From positions 1 to 7,827 of the forward strand of contig CAZKUN010000349.1 of the NCBI GenBank assembly GCA_964555935.1: a stretch of 7,827 nucleotides of DNA, in the 5' to 3' direction. The translations under genes and the position numbers were made by a program. The DNA is from CAZKUN01 sp964555935. Its GTDB lineage: Bacteria; Armatimonadota; Zipacnadia; Zipacnadales; VGFC01. Positions 1 to 6,914 of the stretch are shown here, one piece after another. A model generated the notes under the pieces. It had not been told where the DNA came from and did not search any database. It saw nothing but the letters and a program-made list of their open reading frames with translations. Each line of letters opens with the position of its first letter. Positions within the stretch are counted from its first letter, which is position 1.

Positions 1-1366
1 CCGTCTTGCCTTCCTTGTGCAGATCCCACGGCGCCTTCTCGTCGACGTAGCGATTCCCGAAGGAGATCAGGCCCCAGATCGACGTCAGCGCGCCGCTGAA
101 ATCGAGCTTATCCATTGCCGCCGCCGCACCGTCGCGCGCCTTGGCGATCGGATCCCCGGCCGCGCCGGCGCCGTCGCCGGGATCGGGCACCTTGCCGTCG
201 ACGAAGCGCTCGACCAGCGGCAGCGTGCGGTTGAGCAGGTTGCCTAGATCGTTCGCCAAGTCGTCGTTGAAGCGCCTCATGACCGCGTCGATGCTGAACA
301 CGCCGTCGAGGCCGAATGTCACTTCGCTCAGTACGAAATAGCGCACCGCATCCATCGCGATATCGAGTCTCGCGCCGGATATCTCGGCGAGGTCCTTGGC
401 GATCTCAACGGGGCTCACAAGGTCGCCTCGGCTCTTGGATATCTTCCGCTCCGCCGCATCGTCCCCACGGCTCTCGTCCGGCGATAGCCACCAACCGTGC
501 GCGAAGATAACCTCCGGCAGCGGCAGGTCTAGCGCCATAAGCATGGCCGGCCAGATCGTCGCGTGGAACCGGACCAGGATGTCCTTCGCCATCACCTGCA
601 CGCTCGCCGGCCACCACTCATTGGTCGCGTCGTCGTCGGGGTCATAGCCCGCCGCGGTAAGGTAGTTGACGAGCGCGTCGAACCAAACGTAGATCGTCTG
701 GTCCGGATCGTCCTTGACGGGGATGTCCCACTCCGAGGCCTTCCGGCTGATGCACGCATCCTGCAGGCCCCGCTTGATGAAAGACGCGACCTCGTTCTTG
801 CGGCCCTCGGGGCCGATGAAATCGGGCTTCTCCTCCAGCGCCTTCAGGATCCGATCCGCATATTTCGAGGTGCGGAAGAAATACGATTCCGTCGTCGTGC
901 GCGTGACCTCGCGTTTGCAGTCGGGGCAGTTACCCTCCTGCAGATCCTTGTCGAGCAGATAGGTCTCGCACGGGACGCAGTACCAGCCCTCATACTCGCC
1001 CTTGTAGATGTCGCCTTGGTCCTTGAGCTTCTGAAAGATCCGCTGGACGAGGTCGACGTGCTCGGGCTCTGTTGTGCGGATGAAGCGATCGAACTCGCAG
1101 TGCGATTCCTCGAAGACCCTCTTGTATACCGCGGCCTGCTGGTCCACGTGCTCTTGGGCCGATATGCCGGCGGCGCGGGCGGCCTCGAGGTTCTTGCCGC
1201 CATGCTCATCCGTCCCGGTGACGAAGAACACGTCCTTGCCCATCAGCCTCTGAAAACGCGCGCAAGCATCGGCCGCGATGGTCGTGTAGGCATGACCGAT
1301 ATGCGGGGCCGCGGTGACGTAGTAGATCGGTGTCGTGATGTAGAATTTCTCTGGCGTGGCTGACAT
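1..1366 (-). CDS. metG: methionyl-tRNA synthetase, C-terminus beyond window
   Basis: This gene encodes the cytoplasmic class I enzyme that charges tRNA-Met with methionine using ATP; 455 codons are present and the gene runs off the left edge. The N-terminus reads MSATPEKFYITTPIYYV. The HIGH motif is H22-I-G-H25 and the Rossmann-fold motif VTGTDEHG follows. C130, C133, C147 and C150 form a single four-cysteine zinc knuckle, as in the Bacillus/Thermus type. WFDALVNY begins at W228 and HGWW is at 290-293. The KMSKS signature appears as K308-I-S-K-S312. The helical anticodon-binding domain begins after this, with NLLNR and the APW motif (W447). I chose the ATG at 1366 because AGAGG lies 13 nt upstream and the resulting N-terminus is normal; an in-frame ATG at 1387 would add seven residues. 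The fmdB stop is about 31 nt upstream, so the two are probably cotranscribed. The loop before KISKS looks longer than usual. The identification is very secure. Confidence 0.97.
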   Translation of the reverse strand, partial: MSATPEKFYITTPIYYVTAAPHIGHAYTTIAADACARFQRLMGKDVFFVTGTDEHGGKNLEAARAAGISAQEHVDQQAAVYKRVFEESHCEFDRFIRTTEPEHVDLVQRIFQKLKDQGDIYKGEYEGWYCVPCETYLLDKDLQEGNCPDCKREVTRTTTESYFFRTSKYADRILKALEEKPDFIGPEGRKNEVASFIKRGLQDACISRKASEWDIPVKDDPDQTIYVWFDALVNYLTAAGYDPDDDATNEWWPASVQVMAKDILVRFHATIWPAMLMALDLPLPEVIFAHGWWLSPDESRGDDAAERKISKSRGDLVSPVEIAKDLAEISGARLDIAMDAVRYFVLSEVTFGLDGVFSIDAVMRRFNDDLANDLGNLLNRTLPLVERFVDGKVPDPGDGAGAAGDPIAKARDGAAAAMDKLDFSGALTSIWGLISFGNRYVDEKAPWDLHKEGKT

Positions 1367-1397
1367 CGCTGACGTGCATCCTCTCATAGCAGCAGAC

Positions 1398-1610
1398 TCA
1401 GCTCGGCTTGCGGGCGCCGCCGTGAGTGTCGGCGAAGGCCTTGGCCTGGCTGATGTCGGGTTTCACGTGCCCCGAGAATGTCGATACGACTCGGCGCGTG
1501 TCCGTGGCGCCACATTCCTCGCAACTCGCGGCGTCCCCGGTCTTGCGGCGCGGGATCAGCAACTCGAAGTTGGCCCCGCACTTATTGCAGTGATACTCAT
1601 AGATCGGCAT
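1398..1610 (-). CDS. fmdB: FmdB-family small zinc-ribbon protein
   Basis: This is a 70-residue protein beginning MPIYEYHCNKCG, the hallmark start of the FmdB-type zinc-ribbon family. The two knuckles are C8-x2-C11 and C30-x2-C33, so one zinc ion is expected. The family continues with a region like RRVVSTFSG (39-47), also present here; the last 20 residues are polar and probably disordered. The family was named after a gene near a formamidase operon and is called a putative regulator, but its real role is unknown. No formamidase genes are visible, and the neighbours are ricT upstream and metG downstream. The reading frame is open far upstream, through the palindrome at 1648-1699 and into the ricT tail. 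The MPIYEY start is nevertheless unambiguous because family members begin exactly there. The Shine-Dalgarno is weak and G-rich (GGGTGG). Confidence 0.9.
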   Translation of the reverse strand: MPIYEYHCNKCGANFELLIPRRKTGDAASCEECGATDTRRVVSTFSGHVKPDISQAKAFADTHGGARKPS

Positions 1611-1647
1611 CGGGTCCACCCATCCCAACTTGCGTCGCTCGTTGCGG

Positions 1648-1699
1648 CCCCAATTCCTCGTAGGTCGGATCTCCAGATCCGACCTACGGGGAATTGGGG
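1648..1699. repeat. 52-nt near-perfect palindrome between ricT and fmdB
   Basis: Two 25-nt arms (1648-1672 and 1675-1699) are separated by only CC and pair at 24 of 25 positions. The one exception is 1658 with 1689, which is a U-G wobble in plus-strand RNA and an A-C mismatch in minus-strand RNA. The core reads GTAGGTCGGATCT on the left with its exact complement on the right, and the outer ends are CCCCAATTC and GAATTGGGG. It lies wholly in the 103-nt gap between the ricT stop and the fmdB start. There is no T-run after it on the minus strand, so it is a poor intrinsic terminator. It resembles a dispersed palindromic (REP/MITE-like) element, but no second copy is present in this window, so that class is inferred. 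Confidence 0.85.
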
Positions 1700-1713
1700 T
1701 TCTGAAGCCGCTT

Positions 1714-3111
1714 CTAGTCCGCCTTAGGCGCCGCCGGCTTGTCGCCACCGCCCTCACTGTTCTGTCCGCCACCACCCTCGCTCTTCTGTCCGCCGTCGCC
1801 GCCCGATGAGCGGTTGCCGCCACCGCGTCGTCGTCTCGGGCGTCGCCTCCGGCGGCGTTTCGTCTTCGGCGCGTCGCCACCCTCGGGTTTCGCAGCCGAT
1901 TGGTCCTTGGCCGGAGCATCGCCGGGCGGGGCCGCGGCCTTCGGCGCATCACCACCATCGGGTTTAGTCTCGGTGGCCTTGGAGGCTCCGCGACGCCTTG
2001 ACCGGCGGCGTGGACGTCGTCTGCGCGTCTTCGGCTTCTCGCCCGTCTGGCCTTCGGCCGGGGGAGCCGCCTTCTGCTCTTCCGTTGCGGGAGCGGCCTC
2101 GGCGGTCTTTGCCCGTTCTTCTCGCGCGGGCCGGCGGCGAGATCTGCGGCGCGATGGCTTCTCAGTCTCGGTCTCCGGCGTGCCCTCAAGCCTTTGGTCT
2201 CTCGACCGACGTGTCCGGCGCTCGCGTGTTTCCACCTTCTGCTCGGACGAGGAGGGCCTCGTGCTGGTCAGTCTGTCGCGGGTCGGCTGTGGACGCGCGC
2301 GCTCGGGGCGCGCTTCGCCTTCGCTCCCCAGTTCGTCTATCCCCAGCTTGATCGGTCCGACGGCGGTGTCCACCGTCATCGACCGGTTGAGCAGGTCCAG
2401 CGACGTGACGCGACCGGAGCCTTCGGGCGTTTCCACCGTCGCCCCGACCTTGGGCATGATCGCCTTGGCCTCGATATAGCTCTCGTGCTCGTATCGGAGG
2501 CAACACATCAGCCGCCCGCACTGCCCGCTGATCTTAGTGGGGTTGAGCGACAGGTCCTGGTCCTTCGCCATCTTGATCGTGACGGGCTGGAAACCACGGA
2601 GGAACGACGCGCAGCAGAGCTGGCGCCCGCAGGGCCCCAGGCCGCCCAGAAGCTTCGCTTGGTCCCTGACGCCGATCTGGCGCATTTCGACGGCGCAGTC
2701 GTATATCTCTTTCAGCCGACGGCGCAGCTCGCGGAAGTCCGTCTTCTCCTCGCTCGCGAAAGAGAACGTGATGCGACTGGCATCGAACGCGTACTCCACG
2801 TCCACGAGCTTGACGGCCAGCTCCAGTTGGGCGAGCAGTCGCTGACATACGCGCCGCGCCTCATCGGCGCGCTGCTTGTTTGCTTCCCCGTTCTGGGTGT
2901 CTTCGTCGCTTGCCACTCTCAAAATCGGCTTCAACTTCTCCCTGCTGCCTCGGCCACGGCCTGGAGCCCCGAGAGACACGACCTCAGCCAGCTCCTGGCC
3001 CTTCGTTGTCTCAGCAACAACGCGGTCGCCAGCCTGCAATTCCAGGCCTTTAGCGGAGAAATAGTATACCTTGCCCGTTGGTTTGAAGCAAACGCCGACG
3101 ACGTCAGCCAT
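1714..3111 (-). CDS. ricT: RicT/YaaT-type PSP1-domain protein with long arginine-rich tail
   Basis: A 465-residue cytoplasmic protein. Residues 1 to about 262 are a complete PSP1-domain protein of the RicT (YaaT) family. It begins MADVVGVCFKPTGKVYYFS and carries the cysteine signature GPCGRQLCC (C161, C166, C167) and GQCGRLMCC (C198, C203, C204). In Bacillus subtilis, RicT works with RicA and RicF, carries iron-sulfur clusters and promotes mRNA maturation by RNase Y; neither partner is in this window. B. subtilis RicT is about 275 residues, so the last 200 residues here are extra. They form a low-complexity tail with Arg clusters (319-328, 363-374, 419-429), a repeated KPxGGDAPK motif and a Gly-rich end. 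GAGG lies 9 nt before the ATG and the mfd stop is 14 nt upstream, so translation is probably coupled to mfd. The family is secure; the function in this organism is inferred. Confidence 0.93.
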   Translation of the reverse strand: MADVVGVCFKPTGKVYYFSAKGLELQAGDRVVAETTKGQELAEVVSLGAPGRGRGSREKLKPILRVASDEDTQNGEANKQRADEARRVCQRLLAQLELAVKLVDVEYAFDASRITFSFASEEKTDFRELRRRLKEIYDCAVEMRQIGVRDQAKLLGGLGPCGRQLCCASFLRGFQPVTIKMAKDQDLSLNPTKISGQCGRLMCCLRYEHESYIEAKAIMPKVGATVETPEGSGRVTSLDLLNRSMTVDTAVGPIKLGIDELGSEGEARPERARPQPTRDRLTSTRPSSSEQKVETRERRTRRSRDQRLEGTPETETEKPSRRRSRRRPAREERAKTAEAAPATEEQKAAPPAEGQTGEKPKTRRRRPRRRSRRRGASKATETKPDGGDAPKAAAPPGDAPAKDQSAAKPEGGDAPKTKRRRRRRPRRRRGGGNRSSGGDGGQKSEGGGGQNSEGGGDKPAAPKAD

Positions 3112-3125
3112 GTTGGGACGCCTCG

Positions 3126-6100
3126 TTACTTGGCGAGCGCGGTGGCCTTCTTTTTGCGGCCACCCGTGCCAGAGGATGTCTTCGGCTTGTCTTCACGGTG
3201 CGAGAGCCGCGTCACGATCTCCTCTAGGCCCGCGAAAGTCCGGTCTGGTTTCGCGGGATCGTAGGCGAAGGAGATATCGGTCGGCTCAAACGTCGCCCGA
3301 GGGAGAAGGGACCCCTCGCGCCTCTTGCGGACGGCGGCGGCGCGCGGTCGGTAGATCCCCGCAAGTTGGCGACACTCCCGCTGGGACAGCTTGCGGTCCT
3401 GTCTGATCTTGATAACGAGCTTGCCGCTCTGCGGGGCCGCGCTCTCAATGCCCACGATCGCGCAAGCAAGCCGGAGTTTCACAACCCGAGCCAGATTGGC
3501 CACAGGCTGCTCGAGCGGACCGAACCGATCTCGGAGTTCCTCGAGGAGACCCTCAAGTTCCTCCACGTTCTTCACCGCCGTCAGGCGCCGGTAGACCGAT
3601 ATCCGCTGGCGCTCGTCCGCCACGTACGTCGACGGGATGACCGCCTCCACCGGAATATCGAGTGTCGGCCCGTCCTCCATCGGCGAGATCTCCTCGCCCT
3701 GGAGCGTGCGGACAGCCTCCCCGAGCATCGCCAGGTACATCTCAAGCCCGACCGATTCGAGATGCCCGCTCTGTTCGGAGCCCAGGATGTTCCCCGCGCC
3801 GCGAATTTCCAGGTCGCGCATCGCGATCTTGAAGCCGCTGCCGAGATCTGAGAACTCACCCAGCGCCTCGAGGCGCTGTTCGGCGGCCTCGGTCATGCGC
3901 TCGGGATACCGGTACAAGAGATACGCGTACGCCTGCCGGTCGGAGCGTCCCACGCGGCCTCGGAGTTGGTAGAGCTGGGCGAGCCCGAGCCGCTGAGCGT
4001 TGTCGATGATGATGGTATTCACGTTCGGCACGTCAAGGCCGCTCTCGATGATCGTCGTGCAGATCAGCACGTCGAACTCGTGCGCGTAGAAAGCCATCAT
4101 CACCTGCTCGAGCTGATCCTCCGGCAACTGCCCGTGGCCAACGGCGATGCGCGCTTGAGGCACAAGCGTCTGGATCTTCGCCGCGACGTGCTGGATCGAC
4201 TGAACCCGGTTGTGGACGTAATACACCTGTCCGCCGCGCTCCAATTCCCTCACAATGGCCTGTCGCGCGACCTCGTCGTCGTACTCGCGGACGTTGGTTC
4301 GAATCGGCAGCCGGCCCTCTGGCGGGTCGTTGATGACGCTGATGTCGCGGATCGACGACAGCGCCATGTGCATCGTGCGAGGGATCGGCGTGGCCGTCAT
4401 CGTGATCACGTCGACGCTGGCGCGAAACTGTTTCAGGCGCTCCTTTTGCTTCACGCCGAAACGCTGCTCCTCGTCGATGATGACCAGCCCCAGATCCTTG
4501 AAGGTGATATCGGCGTTCAGCAACCGGTGCGTCCCGATGACGACGTCGACAGAGCCGGACTTGATGCCGTCGACGACCTTCTGTTGCTCTTGGGGGGAGC
4601 GAAACCGTGACAGCATCTCAACGCCCACGGGATACGCCGCAAGCCGCTCGCGGAACGTGTTCAGGTGCTGTTGCGCGAGAATGGTGGTCGGCACCAGCAC
4701 GGCCACTTGCTTGCCGTCGAGCACTGCCTTGAACGCGGCTCGGATAGCGACTTCGGTCTTGCCAAATCCCACGTCGCCACAGATCAACCGGTCTGTCGGC
4801 GCCGGCTTAACCATGTCGGCCTTCACGTCGATGATCGCGGAATCTTGGTCGGGCGTCTCCTCAAAGCGAAACGACGCCTCCATCTCCGCCATCCACGGCG
4901 AATCCGGGCTGAAGGCGTAACCTTCCGCGTTCTCGCGCTCTCGGTAGAGCTTCAGCAGCTCGCGGGCGAGAAGCTGCGCGGACTTGCGGACCTTGCGCTT
5001 GGTCGCCGTCCAACGCGAGCCCTGGAGCGAGTGGATGTTCGGCCCATCCTCGCCGCCGCCGACGTACTTCTGCACCCGATCCATCTGCGTGACGGGTACG
5101 TACAGCTTGTCCTCGCCCGCGTACTTCAGCTGCAGGTACTCGCGCTCGATCCCGTTGACCGTCTGCTTTGAGGTCCCCAGGTACTGCGCGATTCCATGGT
5201 TGATGTGCACCACGTGGTCGCCGACATTCAGGTCCGTCAGCGCGGTCACGGAGAAGCCCTGCTTGAACTTGCGCTTCTTGGTCCTGCGGATCTTCTGCCA
5301 GCCGTACAGCTCGTTCTCGGTCAGCACGATCAGGTCTGCCGACGGCAGCTTGAAGCCTCCGCTCAGGCGGACCTTGGAGACGGCGATCTCGCCGCGCGGC
5401 AGCTCCTTGGCGTCGTCGGGCAGAACCGATATTCGGGGAACGTTGCGGCCCTCTAGCGCCGTAACCGTCTGCTCCGGCGCCGTGGCGCTCAGCAGTATCG
5501 CCTGCTGGGCCTTCTGCCATCCCACGAGCCCCTCGGCAAGGAGTTCGAACTGACCCGCGAAGCTCTCCACTGGCGGCGTGTGGAACGGAACGACCGGGAC
5601 TTTCTCCGCCCAGGGCACTTCGCGCTGGAGCAGCGTGAGGTAGATGACCTTCCGTTCCGTGCCGACGTGCTTGAGACGCTGGATCAGATCGTCCGTGCTG
5701 AGGCACGCGGTGTCAGGCAACCGCAGGTGCGCTCCGGCGCGCAGGCCCCGCTGATACTCGCGCTCGACGTCGCTATGCATGCGCTCCGCCGCCGCTTGCG
5801 TTCGAACGGGCTCATCGACGAAGATGAGACTGTCCTCGGGCAAGTACTCCAGGATTGACGCCGGCCGATCGAAGAAGTAGGGGAGATAGTGCTCCAGCCC
5901 CGCGGCGTGCGCGGTGGTGGATAACCGTTCGAGGTCCTCGCGGACCGCCTCGTCGAGACGCTTGGCCTGGTCGTAGCGCTCGCGTTGGCGCAGTTTCCGG
6001 AATTCCTCGCGCAGCGCGTTCTCGATACGCGTGATACCAATATCGAGGCTCTCCGCGTCCGGCACTAGCTCCGCCGCCGGCCCGATGAGTAGCTCGTCTT

Positions 6101-6758
6101 GGGGCTCTGTTGATCTCTGGGACGCGGGGTCGAAGAGGCGGATCGTCTCGATCTCATCGCCGAACAGTTCAATGCGGGTCGGGTACTCCGCGCCGGCCGG
6201 GAAGACATCGACGATCCCGCCTCGGACCGAGAACTGCCCGACTCCGTCCACCAAATCCGCGCGCTCGTACCCCAGTTGGGCCAGCGTCCGGGCGAGGTCA
6301 TCGCGATCGATCATGTCCTCAGGATGCAGCGTGCTGACGGCAGCGCGGATCACGTCCGGCGGCACGGTGAGGTGCATGATCCCCGAGACGCTCGCGATGA
6401 CAACCGTCCGCTCCCCGCGCGCCAGGCGTTCCAGCGCGACAAGGCGATCTCCGAGCGTCGTGCGGTCCGGCGGCAGGCCGTCGTAGAGGGTCTGGGTGAT
6501 CGTGGGGTACCGTAGAACGGGCAGTCTGTCTTCGTCGAGCAGCTCAATCAGGTCGCTGTGCAGCCGCGCCGCATGTTCTTCGTTGTGCGTGATGATCAGC
6601 GCGCTGGTATTGGTGTGGTGGATGGCGCCCGCGACAAGCAGCGATTTACCGGCTCCGCTGGCTCCCTCGACGCACAGACTATCCCCACGAGCGACTAAGC
6701 CCGCGGCGATCTCCTGGAACTCATCGGAACTACCCAAAATGCCCAACAGAGCATGCAT
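3126..6758 (-). CDS. mfd: transcription-repair coupling factor Mfd
   Basis: Mfd is a DNA translocase that removes RNA polymerase stalled at lesions and recruits UvrA for nucleotide excision repair. At 1210 residues it is full length. The UvrB-like N-terminal module includes the typical stretch FSVRGGIVDVFP (176-187). The RNA polymerase-interacting domain is near 508-570 (VGDHVVHINHGIAQYLG). The RecG-like motor has Walker A GDVGFGKT (661-668), DEEQRFG (762-768), TATPIPRT (788-795) and motif VI QLRGRVGR (931-938). A TRG-type region follows (about 963-1010), then the C-terminal TRCF domain and a lysine-rich end. The ATG at 6758 must be at or near the true start because an in-frame TAA lies three codons upstream. 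Oddly, the N-terminal module has a canonical-looking Walker A, GASGAGKS (32-39), where most Mfd proteins are degenerate. It probably heads the unit mfd-ricT-fmdB-metG. Confidence 0.98.
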   Translation of the reverse strand: MHALLGILGSSDEFQEIAAGLVARGDSLCVEGASGAGKSLLVAGAIHHTNTSALIITHNEEHAARLHSDLIELLDEDRLPVLRYPTITQTLYDGLPPDRTTLGDRLVALERLARGERTVVIASVSGIMHLTVPPDVIRAAVSTLHPEDMIDRDDLARTLAQLGYERADLVDGVGQFSVRGGIVDVFPAGAEYPTRIELFGDEIETIRLFDPASQRSTEPQDELLIGPAAELVPDAESLDIGITRIENALREEFRKLRQRERYDQAKRLDEAVREDLERLSTTAHAAGLEHYLPYFFDRPASILEYLPEDSLIFVDEPVRTQAAAERMHSDVEREYQRGLRAGAHLRLPDTACLSTDDLIQRLKHVGTERKVIYLTLLQREVPWAEKVPVVPFHTPPVESFAGQFELLAEGLVGWQKAQQAILLSATAPEQTVTALEGRNVPRISVLPDDAKELPRGEIAVSKVRLSGGFKLPSADLIVLTENELYGWQKIRRTKKRKFKQGFSVTALTDLNVGDHVVHINHGIAQYLGTSKQTVNGIEREYLQLKYAGEDKLYVPVTQMDRVQKYVGGGEDGPNIHSLQGSRWTATKRKVRKSAQLLARELLKLYRERENAEGYAFSPDSPWMAEMEASFRFEETPDQDSAIIDVKADMVKPAPTDRLICGDVGFGKTEVAIRAAFKAVLDGKQVAVLVPTTILAQQHLNTFRERLAAYPVGVEMLSRFRSPQEQQKVVDGIKSGSVDVVIGTHRLLNADITFKDLGLVIIDEEQRFGVKQKERLKQFRASVDVITMTATPIPRTMHMALSSIRDISVINDPPEGRLPIRTNVREYDDEVARQAIVRELERGGQVYYVHNRVQSIQHVAAKIQTLVPQARIAVGHGQLPEDQLEQVMMAFYAHEFDVLICTTIIESGLDVPNVNTIIIDNAQRLGLAQLYQLRGRVGRSDRQAYAYLLYRYPERMTEAAEQRLEALGEFSDLGSGFKIAMRDLEIRGAGNILGSEQSGHLESVGLEMYLAMLGEAVRTLQGEEISPMEDGPTLDIPVEAVIPSTYVADERQRISVYRRLTAVKNVEELEGLLEELRDRFGPLEQPVANLARVVKLRLACAIVGIESAAPQSGKLVIKIRQDRKLSQRECRQLAGIYRPRAAAVRKRREGSLLPRATFEPTDISFAYDPAKPDRTFAGLEEIVTRLSHREDKPKTSSGTGGRKKKATALAK

Positions 6759-6794
6759 TAGCGGTTAACCTGCAGGTGTAGGGCCCAAATACGA

Positions 6795-6822
6795 CTAGCC
6801 CGAGAAGCTATTCTCGGGCTAG
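6795..6822 (-). terminator. 12-bp perfect hairpin after ssb, weak terminator candidate
   Basis: The arms CTAGCCCGAGAA and TTCTCGGGCTAG pair perfectly over 12 bp around a 4-nt loop. On the minus strand, in the direction of ssb transcription, the stem is followed by TCGTATTTGGG, which is only a poor U-tract. Only 36 nt separate it from the mfd start. If it terminates, the mfd promoter would have to overlap it or lie upstream; otherwise it may be a processing or stabilising hairpin. Confidence 0.45.
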
Positions 6823-6850
6823 AATCACCTGGGTTGTGGTGCCGTTCGGG

Positions 6851-6876
6851 GGGCCGAGTGGTGCCACGCTCGGCCC
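6851..6876. repeat. GC-rich inverted repeat in the ssb-mfd gap
   Basis: GGGCCGAG (6851-6858) pairs with CTCGGCCC (6869-6876). The stem continues as TGG with CCA, leaving a two-base CG bulge and a TG loop. It is the middle one of three hairpins between ssb and mfd. No T-run follows, so it does not look like an intrinsic terminator. Its role is unknown. Confidence 0.6.
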
Positions 6877-6884
6877 GTGGTAGT

Positions 6885-6914
6885 CGTGGCGCGGGCATTC
6901 CTGCCCGCGGCCGT
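6885..6914. repeat. REP-like palindromic repeat, copy 1, abutting the ssb stop
   Basis: This 30-nt block matches a second block at 7498-7527 at 28 of 30 positions. Its hairpin is GCGGGCA (6891-6897), loop TTCC, TGCCCGC (6902-6908), extended by a C-G pair. The two differences from copy 2 fall at paired positions in the stem and keep the pairing, G-C here and A-T there. The block touches the last base of the ssb stop codon. Confidence 0.8.

Noticed and set aside
563..1363. 266-codon open frame on the plus strand
   Set aside because: It is antisense to metG, whose motifs are unmistakable. Its composition is the Leu/Arg/Asp/Val-rich pattern expected from the opposite strand of a GC-rich gene.
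1648..1699. Rho-independent terminator for ricT
   Set aside because: The stem is very long with a 2-nt loop and no following T-run on the minus strand, and fmdB and metG continue in the same direction shortly after.
1398..2189. A 263-codon minus-strand version of the fmdB frame starting inside ricT
   Set aside because: The upstream part is an out-of-frame reading of the ricT tail and the palindrome. FmdB proteins start exactly at MPIYEY, so the 70-codon gene is preferred.
1739..2479. 246-codon plus-strand open frame rich in Pro, Ser and Arg
   Set aside because: It is the antisense image of the low-complexity tail of ricT and has no recognisable domain.
2194..3264. 356-codon plus-strand open frame
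   Set aside because: It is antisense to the conserved PSP1 domain of ricT and the end of mfd. Long antisense frames are expected at this GC content.
3966..4920. Overlapping plus-strand open frames of 214 and 221 codons
   Set aside because: Both are antisense to the ATPase motor of mfd and show no family motifs.
4861..5706. 281-codon minus-strand open frame
   Set aside because: It is in the wrong frame inside mfd, where the correct frame carries continuous Mfd motifs.
6759..6794. A sigma-70 promoter for mfd next to its start
   Set aside because: No convincing -35 and -10 pair with proper spacing can be seen in the 36 nt between the hairpin and the ATG.
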